Shown here in pieces: positions 1-15,900 of a stretch of DNA of 64,000 nucleotides (its first letter is position 1; each line of letters begins with the position of its first letter). The notes beneath the pieces are model-generated. The model made no database searches, was not told the DNA's origin, and saw nothing but the letters and a program-made list of their open reading frames with translations. A program made the position numbers and the translations under genes. The DNA comes from Nemertoderma westbladi. Its lineage: Eukaryota; Xenacoelomorpha; Nemertodermatida; Nemertodermatidae. The stretch covers positions 156,974-220,973 of the forward strand of contig JAUCBJ010007253.1 of assembly GCA_032718475.1 (NCBI GenBank), in the 5' to 3' direction.

Positions 1-3000
1 TAATATAAACTAAACTTCTTTTGAGTTGGCTATTTTGTTGTAGTAATAAAAACTAACCTGGTATCTTTTGATTTGGATAGTTTTTTGTAGTAATATAAAC
101 TAAACTTCTTTTGAGTTGGCTATTTTGTTGTAGTAATAAAAACTAACCTGGTATCTTTTGATTTGGATAGTTTTTTGTAGTAATATAAACTAAACTTCTT
201 TTGAGTTGGCTATTTTGTTGTAGTAATAAAAACTAACCTGGTATCTTTTGATTTGGATAGTTTTTTGTAGTAATATAAACTAAACTTCTTTTGAGTTGGC
301 TATTTTGTTGTAGTAATAAAAACTAACCTGGTATCTTTTGATTTGGATAGTTTTTTGTAGTAATATAAACTAAACTTCTTTTGAGTTGGCTATTTTGTTG
401 TAGTAATAAAAACTAACCTGATATCTTTTGATTTGGATAGTTTTTTGTAGTAATATAAACTAAACTTCTTTTGAGTTGGCTATTTTGTTGTAGTAATAAA
501 AACTAACCTGGTATCTTTTGATTTGGATAGTTTTTTGTAGTAATATAAACTAAACTTCTTTTGAGTTGGCTATTTTGTTGTAGTAATAAAAACTAACCTG
601 GTATCCTTTTGATTTGGATAGTTTTTTGTAGTAATATAAACTAAACTTCTTTTGAGTTGGCTATTTTGTTGTAGTAATAAAAACTAACCTGATATCTTTT
701 GATTTGGATAGTTTTTTGTAGTAATATAAACTAAACTTCTTCTGAGTTGGCTATTTTATTGTAGTAATAAAAACTAACCTGATATCCTTTTGATTTGGAT
801 AGTTTTTTGTATTAATATAAACTAAACTTCTTCTGAGTTGGCTATTTTATTGTAGTAATAAAAACTAACCTGATATCTTTTGATTTGAATAGTTTTTTGT
901 ATTAATATAAACTAAACTTCTTCTGAGTTGGCTATTTTATTGTAGTAATAAAAACTAACCTGGTATCCTTTTGATTTGGATAGTTTTTTGTATTAATATA
1001 AACTAAACTTCTTCTGAGTTGGCTATTTCGTTGTAGTAATAAAAACTAACCTGGTATCCTTTTGATTTGGATAGTTTTTTGTATTAATATAAACTAAACT
1101 TCTTCTGAGTTGGCTATTTTATTGTAGTAATAAAAACTAACCTGGTATCCTTTTGATTTGGATAGTTTTTTGTATTAATATAAACTAAACTTCTTCTGAG
1201 TTGGCTATTTTGTTGTAGTAATAAAAACTAACCTGGTATCCTTTTGATTTGGATAGTTTTTTGTATTAATATAAACTAAACTTCTTCTGAGTTGGCTATT
1301 TTATTGTAGTAATAAAAACTAACCTGGTATCCTTTTGATTTGGATAGTTTTTTGTATTAATATAAACTAAACTTCTTCTGAGTTGGCTATTTTATTGTAG
1401 TAATAAAAACTAACCTGATATCCTTTTGATTTGGATAGTTTTTTGTATTAATATAAACTAAACTTCTTTTGAGTTGGCTATTTTGTTGTAGTAATAAAAA
1501 CTAACCTGATATCTTTTGATTTGGATAGTTTTTTGTAGTAATATAAACTAAACTTCTTTTGAGTTGGCTATTTTGTTGTAGTAATAAAAACTAACCTGGT
1601 ATCCTTTTGATTTGGATAGTTTTTTGTAGTAATATAAACTAAACTTCTTTTGAGTTGGCTATTTTGTTGTAGTAATAAAAACTAACCTGATATCTTTTGA
1701 TTTGGATAGTTTTTTGTAGTAATATAAACTAAACTTCTTCTGAGTTGGCTATTTTATTGTAGTAATAAAAACTAACCTGATATCCTTTTGATTTGGATAG
1801 TTTTTTGTATTAATATAAACTAAACTTCTTCTGAGTTGGCTATTTTATTGTAGTAATAAAAACTAACCTGATATCTTTTGATTTGAATAGTTTTTTGTAT
1901 TAATATAAACTAAACTTCTTCTGAGTTGGCTATTTTATTGTAGTAATAAAAACTAACCTGGTATCCTTTTGATTTGGATAGTTTTTTGTATTAATATAAA
2001 CTAAACTTCTTCTGAGTTGGCTATTTCGTTGTAGTAATAAAAACTAACCTGGTATCTTTTGATTTGGATAGTTTTTTGTATTAATATAAACTAAACTTCT
2101 TCTGAGTTGGCTATTTTATTGTAGTAATAAAAACTAACCTGGTATCCTTTTGATTTGGATAGTTTTTTGTATTAATATAAACTAAACTTCTTCTGAGTTG
2201 GCTAATTTGTTGTAGTAATAAAAACTAACCTGGTATCTTTTGATTTGGATAGTTTTTTGTAGTAATATAAACTAAACTTCTTCTGAGTTGGTTATTTTGT
2301 TGTAGTAATAAAAACTAACCTGATATCTTTTGATTTGGATAGTTTTTTGTAGTTATATAAACTAAACTTCTTCTGAGTTGGCTATTTTATTGTAGTAATA
2401 AAAACTAACCTGGTATCTTTTGATTTGGATAGTTTTTTGTAGTAATATAAACTAAACTTCTTCTGAGTTGGTTATTTTGTTGTAGTAATAAAAACTAACC
2501 TGATATCTTTTGATTTGGATAGTTTTTTGTAGTTATATAAACTAAACTTCTTCTGAGTTGGTTATTTTGTTGTAGTAATAAAAACTAACCTGATATCTTT
2601 TGATTTGGATAGTTTTTTGTAGTAATATAAACTAAACTTCTTCTGAGTTGGTTATTTTGTTGTAGTAATAAAAACTAACCTGATATCTTTTGATTTGGAT
2701 AGTTTTTTGTAGTAATATAAACTAAACTTCTTCTGAGTTGGCTATTTTATTGTAGTAATAAAAACTAACCTGGTATCTTTTGATTTGGATAGTTTTTTGT
2801 AGTAATATAAACTAAACTTCTTCTGAGTTGGTTATTTTGTTGTAGTAATAAAAACTAACCTGATATCTTTTGATTTGGATAGTTTTTTGTAGTTATATAA
2901 ACTAAACTTCTTCTGAGTTGGTTATTTTGTTGTAGTAATAAAAACTAACCTGATATCTTTTGATTTGGATAGTTTTTTGTAGTAATATAAACTAAACTTC

Positions 3001-6000
3001 TTCTGAGTTGGTTATTTTGTTGTAGTAATAAAAACTAACCTGATATCTTTTGATTTGGATAGTTTTTTGTAGTTATATAAACTAAACTTCTTCTGGGTTG
3101 GCTATTTTGTTGTAGTAATAAAAACTAACCTGATATCTTTTGATTTGGATAGTTTTTTGTATTAATATAAACTAAACTTCTTTTGAGTTGGCTAATTTAT
3201 TGTAGTAATAAAAACTAACCTGATATCCTTTTGATTTGGATAGTTTTTTGTATTAATATAAACTAAACTTCTTCTGAGTTGGCTATTTTGTTGTAGTAAT
3301 AAAAACTAACCTGATATCTTTTGATTTGGATAGTTTTTTGTAGTAATATAAACTAAACTTCTTTTGAGTTGGCTAATTTATTGTAGTAATAAAAACTAAC
3401 CTGATATCCTTTTGATTTGGATAGTTTTTTGTATTAATATAAACTAAACTTCTTCTGAGTTGGCTATTTTGTTGTAGTAATAAAAACTAACCTGATATCT
3501 TTTGATTTGGATAGTTTTTTGTAGTAATATAAACTAAACTTCTTTTGAGTTGGCTATTTCGTTGTAGTAATAAAAACTAACCTGATATCTTTTGATTTGG
3601 ATAGTTTTTTGTATTAATATAAACTAAACTTCTTCTGAGTTGGCTATTTTGTTGTAGTAATAAAAACTAACCTGGTATCCTTTTGATTTGGATAGTTTTT
3701 TGTATTAATATAAACTAAACTTCTTCTGAGTTGGCTATTTTATTGTAGTAATAAAAACTAACCTGATATCCTTTTGATTTGGATAGTTTTTTGTATTAAT
3801 ATAAACTAAACTTCTTCTGAGTTGGCTATTTTGTTGTAGTAATAAAAACTAACCTGATATCTTTTGATTTGGATAGTTTTTTGTAGTAATATAAACTAAA
3901 CTTCTTTTGAGTTGGCTATTTCGTTGTAGTAATAAAAACTAACCTGATATCTTTTGATTTGGATAGTTTTTTGTATTAATATAAACTAAACTTCTTCTGA
4001 GTTGGCTATTTTGTTGTAGTAATAAAAACTAACCTGGTATCCTTTTGATTTGGATAGTTTTTTGTATTAATATAAACTAAACTTCTTCTGAGTTGGCTAT
4101 TTTATTGTAGTAATAAAAACTAACCTGATATCCTTTTGATTTGGATAGTTTTTTGTATTAATATAAACTAAACTTCTTCTGAGTTGGTTATTTTGTTGTA
4201 GTAATAAAAACTAACCTGATATCTTTTGATTTGGATAGTTTTTTGTATTAATATAAACTAAACTTCTTCTGAGTTGGTTATTTTGTTGTAGTAATAAAAA
4301 CTAACCTGATATCTTTTGATTTGGATAGTTTTTTGTATTAATATAAACTAAACTTCTTCTGAGTTGGTTATTTTGTTGTAGTAATAAAAACTAACCTGAT
4401 ATCTTTTGATTTGGATAGTTTTTTGTATTAATATAAACTAAACTTCTTCTGAGTTGGTTATTTTGTTATAGTAATAAAAACTAACCTGATATCTTTTGAT
4501 TTGGATAGTTTTTTGTATTAATATAAACTAAACTTCTTCTGAGTTGGCTATTTCGTTGTAGTAATAAAAACTAACCTGATATCTTTTTGATTTGAATAGT
4601 TTTTTGTATTAATATAAACTAAACTTCTTCTGAGTTGGCTATTTCGTTGTAGTAATAAAAACTAACCTGATATCTTTTGATTTGGATAGTTTTTTGTATT
4701 AATATAAACTAAACTTCTTCTGAGTTGGCTATTTTATTGTAGTAATAAAAACTAACCTGATATCCTTTTGATTTGGATAGTTTTTTGTATTAATATAAAC
4801 TAAACTTCTTCTGAGTTGGCTATTTTATTGTAGTAATAAAAACTAACCTGGTATCCTTTTGATTTGGATAGTGTTTTGTATTAATATAAACTAAACTTCT
4901 TCTGAGTTGGCTATTTTATTGTAGTAATAAAAACTAACCTGGTATCCTTTTGATTTGGATAGTTTTTTGTATTAATATAAACTAAACTTCTTTTGAGTTG
5001 GCTATTTTGTTGTAGTAATAAAAACTAACCTGGTATCCTTTTGATTTGGATAGTTTTTTGTATTAATATAAACTAAACTTCTTCTGAGTTGGCTATTTTA
5101 TTGTAGTAATAAAAACTAACCTGATATCCTTTTGATTTGGATAGTTTTTTGTATTAATATAAACTAAACTTCTTCTGAGTTGGCTATTTTATTGTAGTAA
5201 TAAAAACTAACCTGATATCCTTTTGATTTGGATAGTTTTTTGTATTAATATAAACTAAACTTCTTCTGAGTTGGCTATTTTGTTGTAGTAATAAAAACTA
5301 ACCTGATATCTTTTGATTTGGATAGTTTTTTGTATTAATATAAACTAAACTTCTTCTGAGTTGGCTATTTTATTGTAGTAATAAAAACTAACCTGGTATC
5401 CTTTTGATTTGGATAGTTTTTTGTATTAATATAAACTAAACTTCTTCTGAGTTGGCTATTTCGTTGTAGTAATAAAAACTAACCTGGTATCTTTTGATTT
5501 GGATAGTTTTTTGTATTAATATAAACTAAACTTCTTCTGAGTTGGCTATTTTGTTGTAGTAATAAAAACTAACCTGATATCCTTTTGATTTGGATAGTTT
5601 TTTGTATTAATATAAACTAAACTTCTTCTGAGTTGGCTATTTTGTTGTAGTAATAAAAACTAACCTGATATCTTTTGATTTGGATAGTTTTTTGTAGTAA
5701 TATAAACTAAACTTCTTTTGAGTTGGCTATTTCGTTGTAGTAATAAAAACTAACCTGATATCTTTTGATTTGGATAGTTTTTTGTATTAATATAAACTAA
5801 ACTTCTTCTGAGTTGGCTATTTTATTGTAGTAATAAAAACTAACCTGATATCCTTTTGATTTGGATAGTTTTTTGTATTAATATAAACTAAACTTCTTCT
5901 GAGTTGGCTATTTTGTTGTAGTAATAAAAACTAACCTGATATCTTTTGATTTGGATAGTTTTTTGTAGTAATATAAACTAAACTTCTTTTGAGTTGGCTA

Positions 6001-6859
6001 TTTCGTTGTAGTAATAAAAACTAACCTGATATCTTTTGATTTGGATAGTTTTTTGTATTAATATAAACTAAACTTCTTCTGAGTTGGCTATTTTATTGTA
6101 GTAATAAAAACTAACCTGATATCCTTTTGATTTGGATAGTTTTTTGTATTAATATAAACTAAACTTCTTCTGAGTTGGCTATTTTGTTGTAGTAATAAAA
6201 ACTAACCTGATATCTTTTGATTTGGATAGTTTTTTGTAGTAATATAAACTAAACTTCTTTTGAGTTGGCTATTTCGTTGTAGTAATAAAAACTAACCTGA
6301 TATCTTTTGATTTGGATAGTTTTTTGTATTAATATAAACTAAACTTCTTCTGAGTTGGCTATTTTATTGTAGTAATAAAAACTAACCTGGTATCCTTTTG
6401 ATTTGGATAGTTTTTTGTATTAATATAAACTAAACTTCTTCTGAGTTGGCTATTTTATTGTAGTAATAAAAACTAACCTGATATCTTTTGATTTGGATAG
6501 TTTTTTGTAGTAATATAAACTAAACTTCTTTTGAGTTGGCTATTTCGTTGTAGTAATATAAACTAAACTTCTTCTGAGTTGGCTATTTTGTTGTAGTAAT
6601 AAAAACTAACCTGATATCCTTTTGATTTGGATAGTTTTTTGTATTAATATAAACTAAACTTCTTCTGAGTTGGCTATTTTGTTGTAGTAATAAAAACTAA
6701 CCTGATATCTTTTGATTTGGATAGTTTTTTGTAGTAATATAAACTAAACTTCTTTTGAGTTGGCTATTTCGTTGTAGTAATAAAAACTAACCTGATATCT
6801 TTTGATTTGGATAGTTTTTTGTATTAATATAAACTAAACTTCTTCTGAGTTGGCTATTT

Positions 6860-9800
6860 TGTTGTAGTAATAAAAACTAACCTGGTATCTTTTGATTTGA
6901 ATAGTTTTTTGTATTAATATAAACTAAACTTCTTCTGAGTTGGCTATTTTGTTGTAGTAATATAAACTAAACTTCTTCTGAGTTGGCTAATTTGTTGTAG
7001 TAATAAAAACTAACCTGGTATCTTTTGATTTGGATAGTTTTTTGTATTAATATAAACTAAACTTCTTCTGAGTTGGCTATTTTGTTGTAGTAATAAAAAC
7101 TAACCTGGTATCTTTTGATTTGTATAGTTTTTTGTAGTAATATAAACTAAACTTCTTCTGAGTTGGCTATTTTGTTGTAGTAATAAAAACTAACCTGGTA
7201 TCTTTTGATTTGGATAGTTTTTTGTAGTAATATAAACTAAACTTCTTCTGAGTTGGTTATTTCGTTGTAGTAATAAAAACTAACCTGGTATCTTTTGATT
7301 TGGATAGTTTTTTGTAGTAATATAAACTAAACTTCTTCTGAGTTGGTTATTTCGTTGTAGTAATAAAAACTAACCTGGTATCTTTTGATTTGGATAGTTT
7401 TTTGTATTAATATAAACTAAACTTCTTCTGAGTTGGTTATTTCGTTGTAGTAATAAAAACTAACCTGGTATCTTTTGATTTGGATAGTTTTTTGTAGTAA
7501 TATAAACTAAACTTCTTCTGAGTTGGTTATTTCGTTGTAGTAATAAAAACTAACCTGGTATCTTTTGATTTGGATAGTTTTTTGTATTAATATAAACTAA
7601 ACTTCTTCTGAGTTGGCTATTTTGTTGTAGTAATAAAAACTAACCTGATATCTTTTGATTTGTATAGTTTTTTGTATTAATATAAACTAAACTTCTTCTG
7701 AGTTGGCTATTTTGTTGTAGTAATAAAAACTAACCTGATATCTTTTGATTTGGATAGTTTTTTGTATTAATATAAACTAAACTTCTTCTGAGTTGGCTAT
7801 TTTGTTGTAGTAATAAAAACTAACCTGATATCTTTTGATTTGGATAGTTTTTTGTAGTAATATAAACTAAACTTCTTTTGAGTTGGCTATTTCGTTGTAG
7901 TAATAAAAACTAACCTGATATCTTTTGATTTGGATAGTTTTTTGTATTAATATAAACTAAACTTCTTCTGAGTTGGCTATTTTATTGTAGTAATAAAAAC
8001 TAACCTGATATCCTTTTGATTTGGATAGTTTTTTGTATTAATATAAACTAAACTTCTTCTGAGTTGGCTATTTTGTTGTAGTAATAAAAACTAACCTGAT
8101 ATCTTTTGATTTGGATAGTTTTTTGTAGTAATATAAACTAAACTTCTTTTGAGTTGGCTATTTCGTTGTAGTAATAAAAACTAACCTGATATCTTTTGAT
8201 TTGGATAGTTTTTTGTATTAATATAAACTAAACTTCTTCTGAGTTGGCTATTTTATTGTAGTAATAAAAACTAACCTGGTATCCTTTTGATTTGGATAGT
8301 TTTTTGTATTAATATAAACTAAACTTCTTCTGAGTTGGCTATTTTGTTGTAGTAATAAAAACTAACCTGATATCCTTTTGATTTGGATAGTTTTTTGTAT
8401 TAATATAAACTAAACTTCTTCTGAGTTGGCTATTTTGTTGTAGTAATAAAAACTAACCTGATATCTTTTGATTTGGATAGTTTTTTGTAGTAATATAAAC
8501 TAACCTGGTATCCTTTTGATTTGGATAGTTTTTTGTATTAATATAAACTAAACTTCTTTTGAGTTGGCTATTTTATTGTAGTAATAAAAACTAACCTGGT
8601 ATCCTTTTGATTTGGATAGTTTTTTGTATTAATATAAACTAAACTTCTTCTGAGTTGGCTATTTTGTTGTAGTAATAAAAACTAACCTGATATCCTTTTG
8701 ATTTGGATAGTTTTTTGTATTAATATAAACTAAACTTCTTCTGAGTTGGCTATTTTGTTGTAGTAATAAAAACTAACCTGATATCTTTTGATTTGGATAG
8801 TTTTTTGTAGTAATATAAACTAACCTGGTATCCTTTTGATTTGGATAGTTTTTTGTATTAATATAAACTAAACTTCTTTTGAGTTGGCTATTTTATTGTA
8901 GTAATAAAAACTAACCTGGTATCCTTTTGATTTGGATAGTTTTTTGTATTAATATAAACTAAACTTCTTTTGAGTTGGCTATTTTGTTGTAGTAATAAAA
9001 ACTAACCTGATATCCTTTTGATTTGGATAGTTTTTTGTATTAATATAAACTAAACTTCTTCTGAGTTGGCTATTTTGTTGTAGTAATAAAAACTAACCTG
9101 ATATCTTTTGATTTGGATAGTTTTTTGTAGTAATATAAACTAAACTTCTTTTGAGTTGGCTATTTCGTTGTAGTAATAAAAACTAACCTGATATCTTTTG
9201 ATTTGGATAGTTTTTTGTATTAATATAAACTAAACTTCTTCTGAGTTGGCTATTTTGTTGTAGTAATAAAAACTAACCTGGTATCTTTTGATTTGAATAG
9301 TTTTTTGTATTAATATAAACTAAACTTCTTCTGAGTTGGCTATTTTGTTGTAGTAATATAAACTAAACTTCTTCTGAGTTGGCTAATTTGTTGTAGTAAT
9401 AAAAACTAACCTGGTATCTTTTGATTTGGATAGTTTTTTGTATTAATATAAACTAAACTTCTTCTGAGTTGGCTATTTTGTTGTAGTAATAAAAACTAAC
9501 CTGGTATCTTTTGATTTGTATAGTTTTTTGTAGTAATATAAACTAAACTTCTTCTGAGTTGGCTATTTTGTTGTAGTAATAAAAACTAACCTGGTATCTT
9601 TTGATTTGGATAGTTTTTTGTAGTAATATAAACTAAACTTCTTCTGAGTTGGTTATTTCGTTGTAGTAATAAAAACTAACCTGGTATCTTTTGATTTGGA
9701 TAGTTTTTTGTAGTAATATAAACTAAACTTCTTCTGAGTTGGTTATTTCGTTGTAGTAATAAAAACTAACCTGGTATCTTTTGATTTGGATAGTTTTTTG

Positions 9801-10035
9801 TATTAATATAAACTAAACTTCTTCTGAGTTGGTTATTTCGTTGTAGTAATAAAAACTAACCTGGTATCTTTTGATTTGGATAGTTTTTTGTAGTAATATA
9901 AACTAAACTTCTTCTGAGTTGGTTATTTCGTTGTAGTAATAAAAACTAACCTGGTATCTTTTGATTTGGATAGTTTTTTGTATTAATATAAACTAAACTT
10001 CTTCTGAGTTGGCTATTTTGTTGTAGTAATAAAAA
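6860..10035. repeat. Higher-order duplication within the satellite (2,396-bp offset)
   Basis: A rare junction in which two A-type half units abut (GTTGTAGTAATATAAAC) occurs at 6951 and again at 9347. The following several hundred bases, including scarce variants such as GGCTAATTTG and TTTGTATAGT, are repeated in the same order. A smaller duplication with a 320-bp offset carries another junction at about 8500 and 8820. Large blocks were therefore copied after the 90-bp unit was established. Confidence 0.8.
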
Positions 10036-12780
10036 CTAACCTGATATCTTTTGATTTGTATAGTTTTTTGTATTAATATAAACTAAACTTCTTCTGAGTT
10101 GGCTATTTTGTTGTAGTAATAAAAACTAACCTGATATCTTTTGATTTGTATAGTTTTTTGTATTAATATAAACTAAACTTCTTCTGAGTTGGCTATTTTG
10201 TTGTAGTAATAAAAACTAACCTGATATCCTTTTGATTTGGATAGTTTTTTGTATTAATATAAACTAAACTTCTTCTGAGTTGGCTATTTTGTTGTAGTAA
10301 TAAAAACTAACCTGATATCTTTTGATTTGTATAGTTTTTTGTATTAATATAAACTAAACTTCTTCTGAGTTGGCTATTTTGTTGTAGTAATAAAAACTAA
10401 CCTGATATCTTTTGATTTGTATAGTTTTTTGTATTAATATAAACTAAACTTCTTCTGAGTTGGTTATTTCGTTGTAGTAATAAAAACTAACCTGGTATCT
10501 TTTGATTTGGATAGTTTTTTGTATTAATATAAACTAAACTTCTTCTGAGTTGGCTATTTTGTTGTAGTAATAAAAACTAACCTGATATCCTTTTGATTTG
10601 GATAGTTTTTTGTATTAATATAAACTAAACTTCTTCTGAGTTGGCTATTTCGTTGTAGTAATAAAAACTAACCTGATATCTTTTGATTTGGATAGTTTTT
10701 TGTATTAATATAAACTAAACTTCTTCTGAGTTGGCTATTTTATTGTAGTAATAAAAACTAACCTGATATCCTTTTGATTTGGATAGTTTTTTGTATTAAT
10801 ATAAACTAAACTTCTTCTGAGTTGGTTATTTTGTTGTAGTAATAAAAACTAACCTGATATCTTTTGATTTGGATAGTTTTTTGTATTAATATAAACTAAA
10901 CTTCTTCTGAGTTGGCTATTTTGTTGTAGTAATAAAAACTAACCTGATATCCTTTTGATTTGGATAGTTTTTTGTATTAATATAAACTAAACTTCTTCTG
11001 AGTTGGCTATTTTGTTGTAGTAATAAAAACTAACCTGATATCTTTTGATTTGGATAGTTTTTTGTATTAATATAAACTAAACTTCTTCTGAGTTGGCTAT
11101 TTTGTTGTAGTAATAAAAACTAACCTGATATCCTTTTGATTTGGATAGTTTTTTGTATTAATATAAACTAAACTTCTTCTGAGTTGGCTATTTTGTTGTA
11201 GTAATAAAAACTAACCTGATATCTTTTGATTTGTATAGTTTTTTGTATTAATATAAACTAAACTTCTTCTGAGTTGGCTATTTTGTTGTAGTAATAAAAA
11301 CTAACCTGATGTCTTTTGATTTGAATAGTTTTTTGTAGTAATATAAACTAAACTTCTTTTGAGTTGGCTATTTCGTTGTAGTAATAAAAACTAACCTGAT
11401 ATCTTTTGATTTGGATAGTTTTTTGTAGTAATATAAACTAAACTTCTTCTGAGTTGGCTATTTTATTGTAGTAATAAAAACGAACCTGATATCTTTTGAT
11501 TTGGATAGTTTTTTGTAGTAATATAAACTAAACTTCTTCTGAGTTGGCTATTTTGTTGTAGTAATAAAAACTAACCTGATGTCTTTTGATTTGAATAGTT
11601 TTTTGTAGTAATATAAACTAAACTTCTTTTGAGTTGGCTATTTCGTTGTAGTAATAAAAACTAACCTGATATCTTTTGATTTGAATAGTTTTTTGTAGTA
11701 ATATAAACTAAACTTCTTCTGAGTTGGCTATTTTGTTGTAGTAATAAAAACTAACCTGATATCTTTTGATTTGGATAGTTTTTTGTAGTAATATAAACTA
11801 AACTTCTTTTGAGTTGGCTATTTCGTTGTAGTAATAAAAACTAACCTGATATCTTTTGATTTGAATAGTTTTTTGTAGTAATATAAACTAAACTTCTTCT
11901 GAGTTGGTTATTTCGTTGTAGTAATAAAAACTAACCTGATATCTTTTGATTTGGATAGTTTTTTGTATTAATATAAACTAAACTTCTTTTGAGTTGGCTA
12001 TTTTGTTGTAGTAATAAAAACTAACCTGATATCTTTTGATTTGGATAGTTTTTTGTAGTAATATAAACTAAACTTCTTCTGAGTTGGCTATTTTGTTGTA
12101 GTAATAAAAACTAACCTGATATCTTTTGATTTGGATAGTTTTTTGTAGTAATATAAACTAAACTTCTTTTGAGTTGGCTATTTCGTTGTAGTAATAAAAA
12201 CTAACCTGATATCTTTTGATTTGAATAGTTTTTTGTAGTAATATAAACTAAACTTCTTCTGAGTTGGTTATTTCGTTGTAGTAATAAAAACTAACCTGAT
12301 ATCTTTTGATTTGGATAGTTTTTTGTATTAATATAAACTAAACTTCTTCTGAGTTGGCTATTTTGTTGTAGTAATAAAAACTAACCTGATATCTTTTGAT
12401 TTGAATAGTTTTTTGTAGTAATATAAACTAAACTTCTTCTGAGTTGGTTATTTCGTTGTAGTAATAAAAACTAACCTGATATCTTTTGATTTGGATAGTT
12501 TTTTGTATTAATATAAACTAAACTTCTTTTGAGTTGGCTATTTTGTTGTAGTAATAAAAACTAACCTGATATCTTTTGATTTGGATAGTTTTTTGTAGTA
12601 ATATAAACTAAACTTCTTCTGAGTTGGCTATTTTGTTGTAGTAATAAAAACTAACCTGATATCTTTTGATTTGGATAGTTTTTTGTATTAATATAAACTA
12701 AACTTCTTTTGAGTTGGCTATTTCGTTGTAGTAATAAAAACTAACCTGATATCTTTTGATTTGATTAGTTTTTTGTAGTA

Positions 12781-12915
12781 ATATAAACTAACTTGTATCT
12801 TGGGAGTTTGGTAGTGTTTTGTAGTAATATAAACCAACCTTATATCTTCTGAGTTCGGTAGTGTTTTGTATTAATATAAACTAACTTGTATCTTGAGAGT
12901 TTGGTAGTGTTTTGT
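12781..12915. repeat. Island of ancestral-type 46-bp monomers inside the satellite
   Basis: Three monomers of the type found next to copy A exon 3 (with TTGTATCTTGGGAGTTTGG and TTATATCTTCTGAGTTCGG cores) interrupt the homogenised 90-bp array. The same three-monomer block recurs at about 15849, 16030 and, partly, 16212. It is a landmark for the order in which the array expanded. Confidence 0.85.
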
Positions 12916-15900
12916 AGTAATAAAAACTAACCTGATATCTTTTGATTTGATTAGTTTTTTGTAGTAATATAAACTAAACTTCTTCTGAGTTGGTTATTTT
13001 GTTGTAGTAATAAAAACTAACCTGGTATCTTTTGATTTGGATAGTTTTTTGTATTAATATAAACTAAACTTCTTCTGAGTTGGCTATTTTGTTGTAGTAA
13101 TAAAAACTAACCTGATGTCTTTTGATTTGAATAGTTTTTTGTAGTAATATAAACTAAACTTCTTTTGAGTTGGCTATTTCGTTGTAGTAATAAAAACTAA
13201 CCTGATATCTTTTGATTTGAATAGTTTTTTGTAGTAATATAAACTAAACTTCTTCTGAGTTGGCTATTTTGTTGTAGTAATAAAAACTAACCTGATATCT
13301 TTTGATTTGGATAGTTTTTTGTAGTAATATAAACTAAACTTCTTTTGAGTTGGCTATTTCGTTGTAGTAATAAAAACTAACCTGATATCTTTTGATTTGA
13401 ATAGTTTTTTGTATTAATATAAACTAAACTTCTTCTGAGTTGGCTATTTTGTTGTAGTAATAAAAACTAACCTGATGTCTTTTGATTTGAATAGTTTTTT
13501 GTAGTAATATAAACTAAACTTCTTTTGAGTTGGCTATTTCGTTGTAGTAATAAAAACTAACCTGATATCTTTTGATTTGAATAGTTTTTTGTAGTAATAT
13601 AAACTAAACTTCTTCTGAGTTGGTTATTTTGTTGTAGTAATAAAAACTAACCTGGTATCTTTTGATTTGGATAGTTTTTTGTATTAATATAAACTAAACT
13701 TCTTCTGAGTTGGCTATTTTATTGTAGTAATAAAAACTAACCTGATATCTTTTGATTTGAATAGTTTTTTGTAGTAATATAAACTAAACTTCTTCTGAGT
13801 TGGTTATTTTGTTGTAGTAATAAAAACTAACCTGGTATCTTTTGATTTGGATAGTTTTTTGTATTAATATAAACTAAACTTCTTCTGAGTTGGCTATTTT
13901 GTTGTAGTAATAAAAACTAACCTGATGTCTTTTGATTTGAATAGTTTTTTGTAGTAATATAAACTAAACTTCTTCTGAGTTGGCTATTTTGTTGTAGTAA
14001 TAAAAACTAACCTGATGTCTTTTGATTTGAATAGTTTTTTGTAGTAATATAAACTAAACTTCTTTTGAGTTGGCTATTTCGTTGTAGTAATAAAAACTAA
14101 CCTGATATCTTTTGATTTGAATAGTTTTTTGTAGTAATATAAACTAAACTTCTTCTGAGTTGGTTATTTTGTTGTAGTAATAAAAACTAACCTGGTATCT
14201 TTTGATTTGGATAGTTTTTTGTATTAATATAAACTAAACTTCTTCTGAGTTGGCTATTTTATTGTAGTAATAAAAACTAACCTGATATCTTTTGATTTGA
14301 ATAGTTTTTTGTAGTAATATAAACTAAACTTCTTCTGAGTTGGTTATTTTGTTGTAGTAATAAAAACTAACCTGGTATCTTTTGATTTGGATAGTTTTTT
14401 GTATTAATATAAACTAAACTTCTTTTGAGTTGGCTATTTCGTTGTAGTAATAAAAACTAACCTGATATCTTTTGATTTGAATAGTTTTTTGTAGTAATAT
14501 AAACTAAACTTCTTCTGAGTTGGTTATTTTGTTGTAGTAATAAAAACTAACCTGGTATCTTTTGATTTGGATAGTTTTTTGTATTAATATAAACTAAACT
14601 TCTTCTGAGTTGGCTATTTTGTTGTAGTAATAAAAACTAACCTGATGTCTTTTGATTTGAATAGTTTTTTGTAGTAATATAAACTAAACTTCTTTTGAGT
14701 TGGCTATTTCGTTGTAGTAATAAAAACTAACCTGATATCTTTTGATTTGAATAGTTTTTTGTAGTAATATAAACTAAACTTCTTCTGAGTTGGCTATTTT
14801 GTTGTAGTAATAAAATCTAACCTGATATCTTTTGATTTGGATAGTTTTTTGTAGTAATATAAACTAAACTTCTTTTGAGTTGGCTATTTCGTTGTAGTAA
14901 TAAAAACTAACCTGATATCTTTTGATTTGAATAGTTTTTTGTATTAATATAAACTAAACTTCTTCTGAGTTGGCTATTTCGTTGTAGTAATAAAAACTAA
15001 CCTGATATCTTTTGATTTGGATAGTTTTTTGTATTAATATAAACTAAACTTCTTCTGAGTTGGCTATTTTATTGTAGTAATAAAAACTAACCTGATATCC
15101 TTTTGATTTGGATAGTTTTTTGTATTAATATAAACTAAACTTCTTCTGAGTTGGTTATTTTGTTGTAGTAATAAAAACTAACCTGATATCTTTTGATTTG
15201 GATAGTTTTTTGTATTAATATAAACTAAACTTCTTCTGAGTTGGCTATTTTGTTGTAGTAATAAAAACTAACCTGATATCCTTTTGATTTGGATAGTTTT
15301 TTGTATTAATATAAACTAAACTTCTTCTGAGTTGGCTATTTTGTTGTAGTAATAAAAACTAACCTGATATCTTTTGATTTGGATAGTTTTTTGTATTAAT
15401 ATAAACTAAACTTCTTCTGAGTTGGCTATTTTGTTGTAGTAATAAAAACTAACCTGATATCTTTTGATTTGAATAGTTTTTTGTAGTAATATAAACTAAA
15501 CTTCTTCTGAGTTGGTTATTTCGTTGTAGTAATAAAAACTAACCTGATATCTTTTGATTTGGATAGTTTTTTGTATTAATATAAACTAAACTTCTTTTGA
15601 GTTGGCTATTTTGTTGTAGTAATAAAAACTAACCTGATATCTTTTGATTTGGATAGTTTTTTGTAGTAATATAAACTAAACTTCTTCTGAGTTGGCTATT
15701 TTGTTGTAGTAATAAAAACTAACCTGATATCTTTTGATTTGGATAGTTTTTTGTATTAATATAAACTAAACTTCTTTTGAGTTGGCTATTTCGTTGTAGT
15801 AATAAAAACTAACCTGATATCTTTTGATTTGATTAGTTTTTTGTAGTAATATAAACTAACTTGTATCTTGGGAGTTTGGTAGTGTTTTGTAGTAATATAA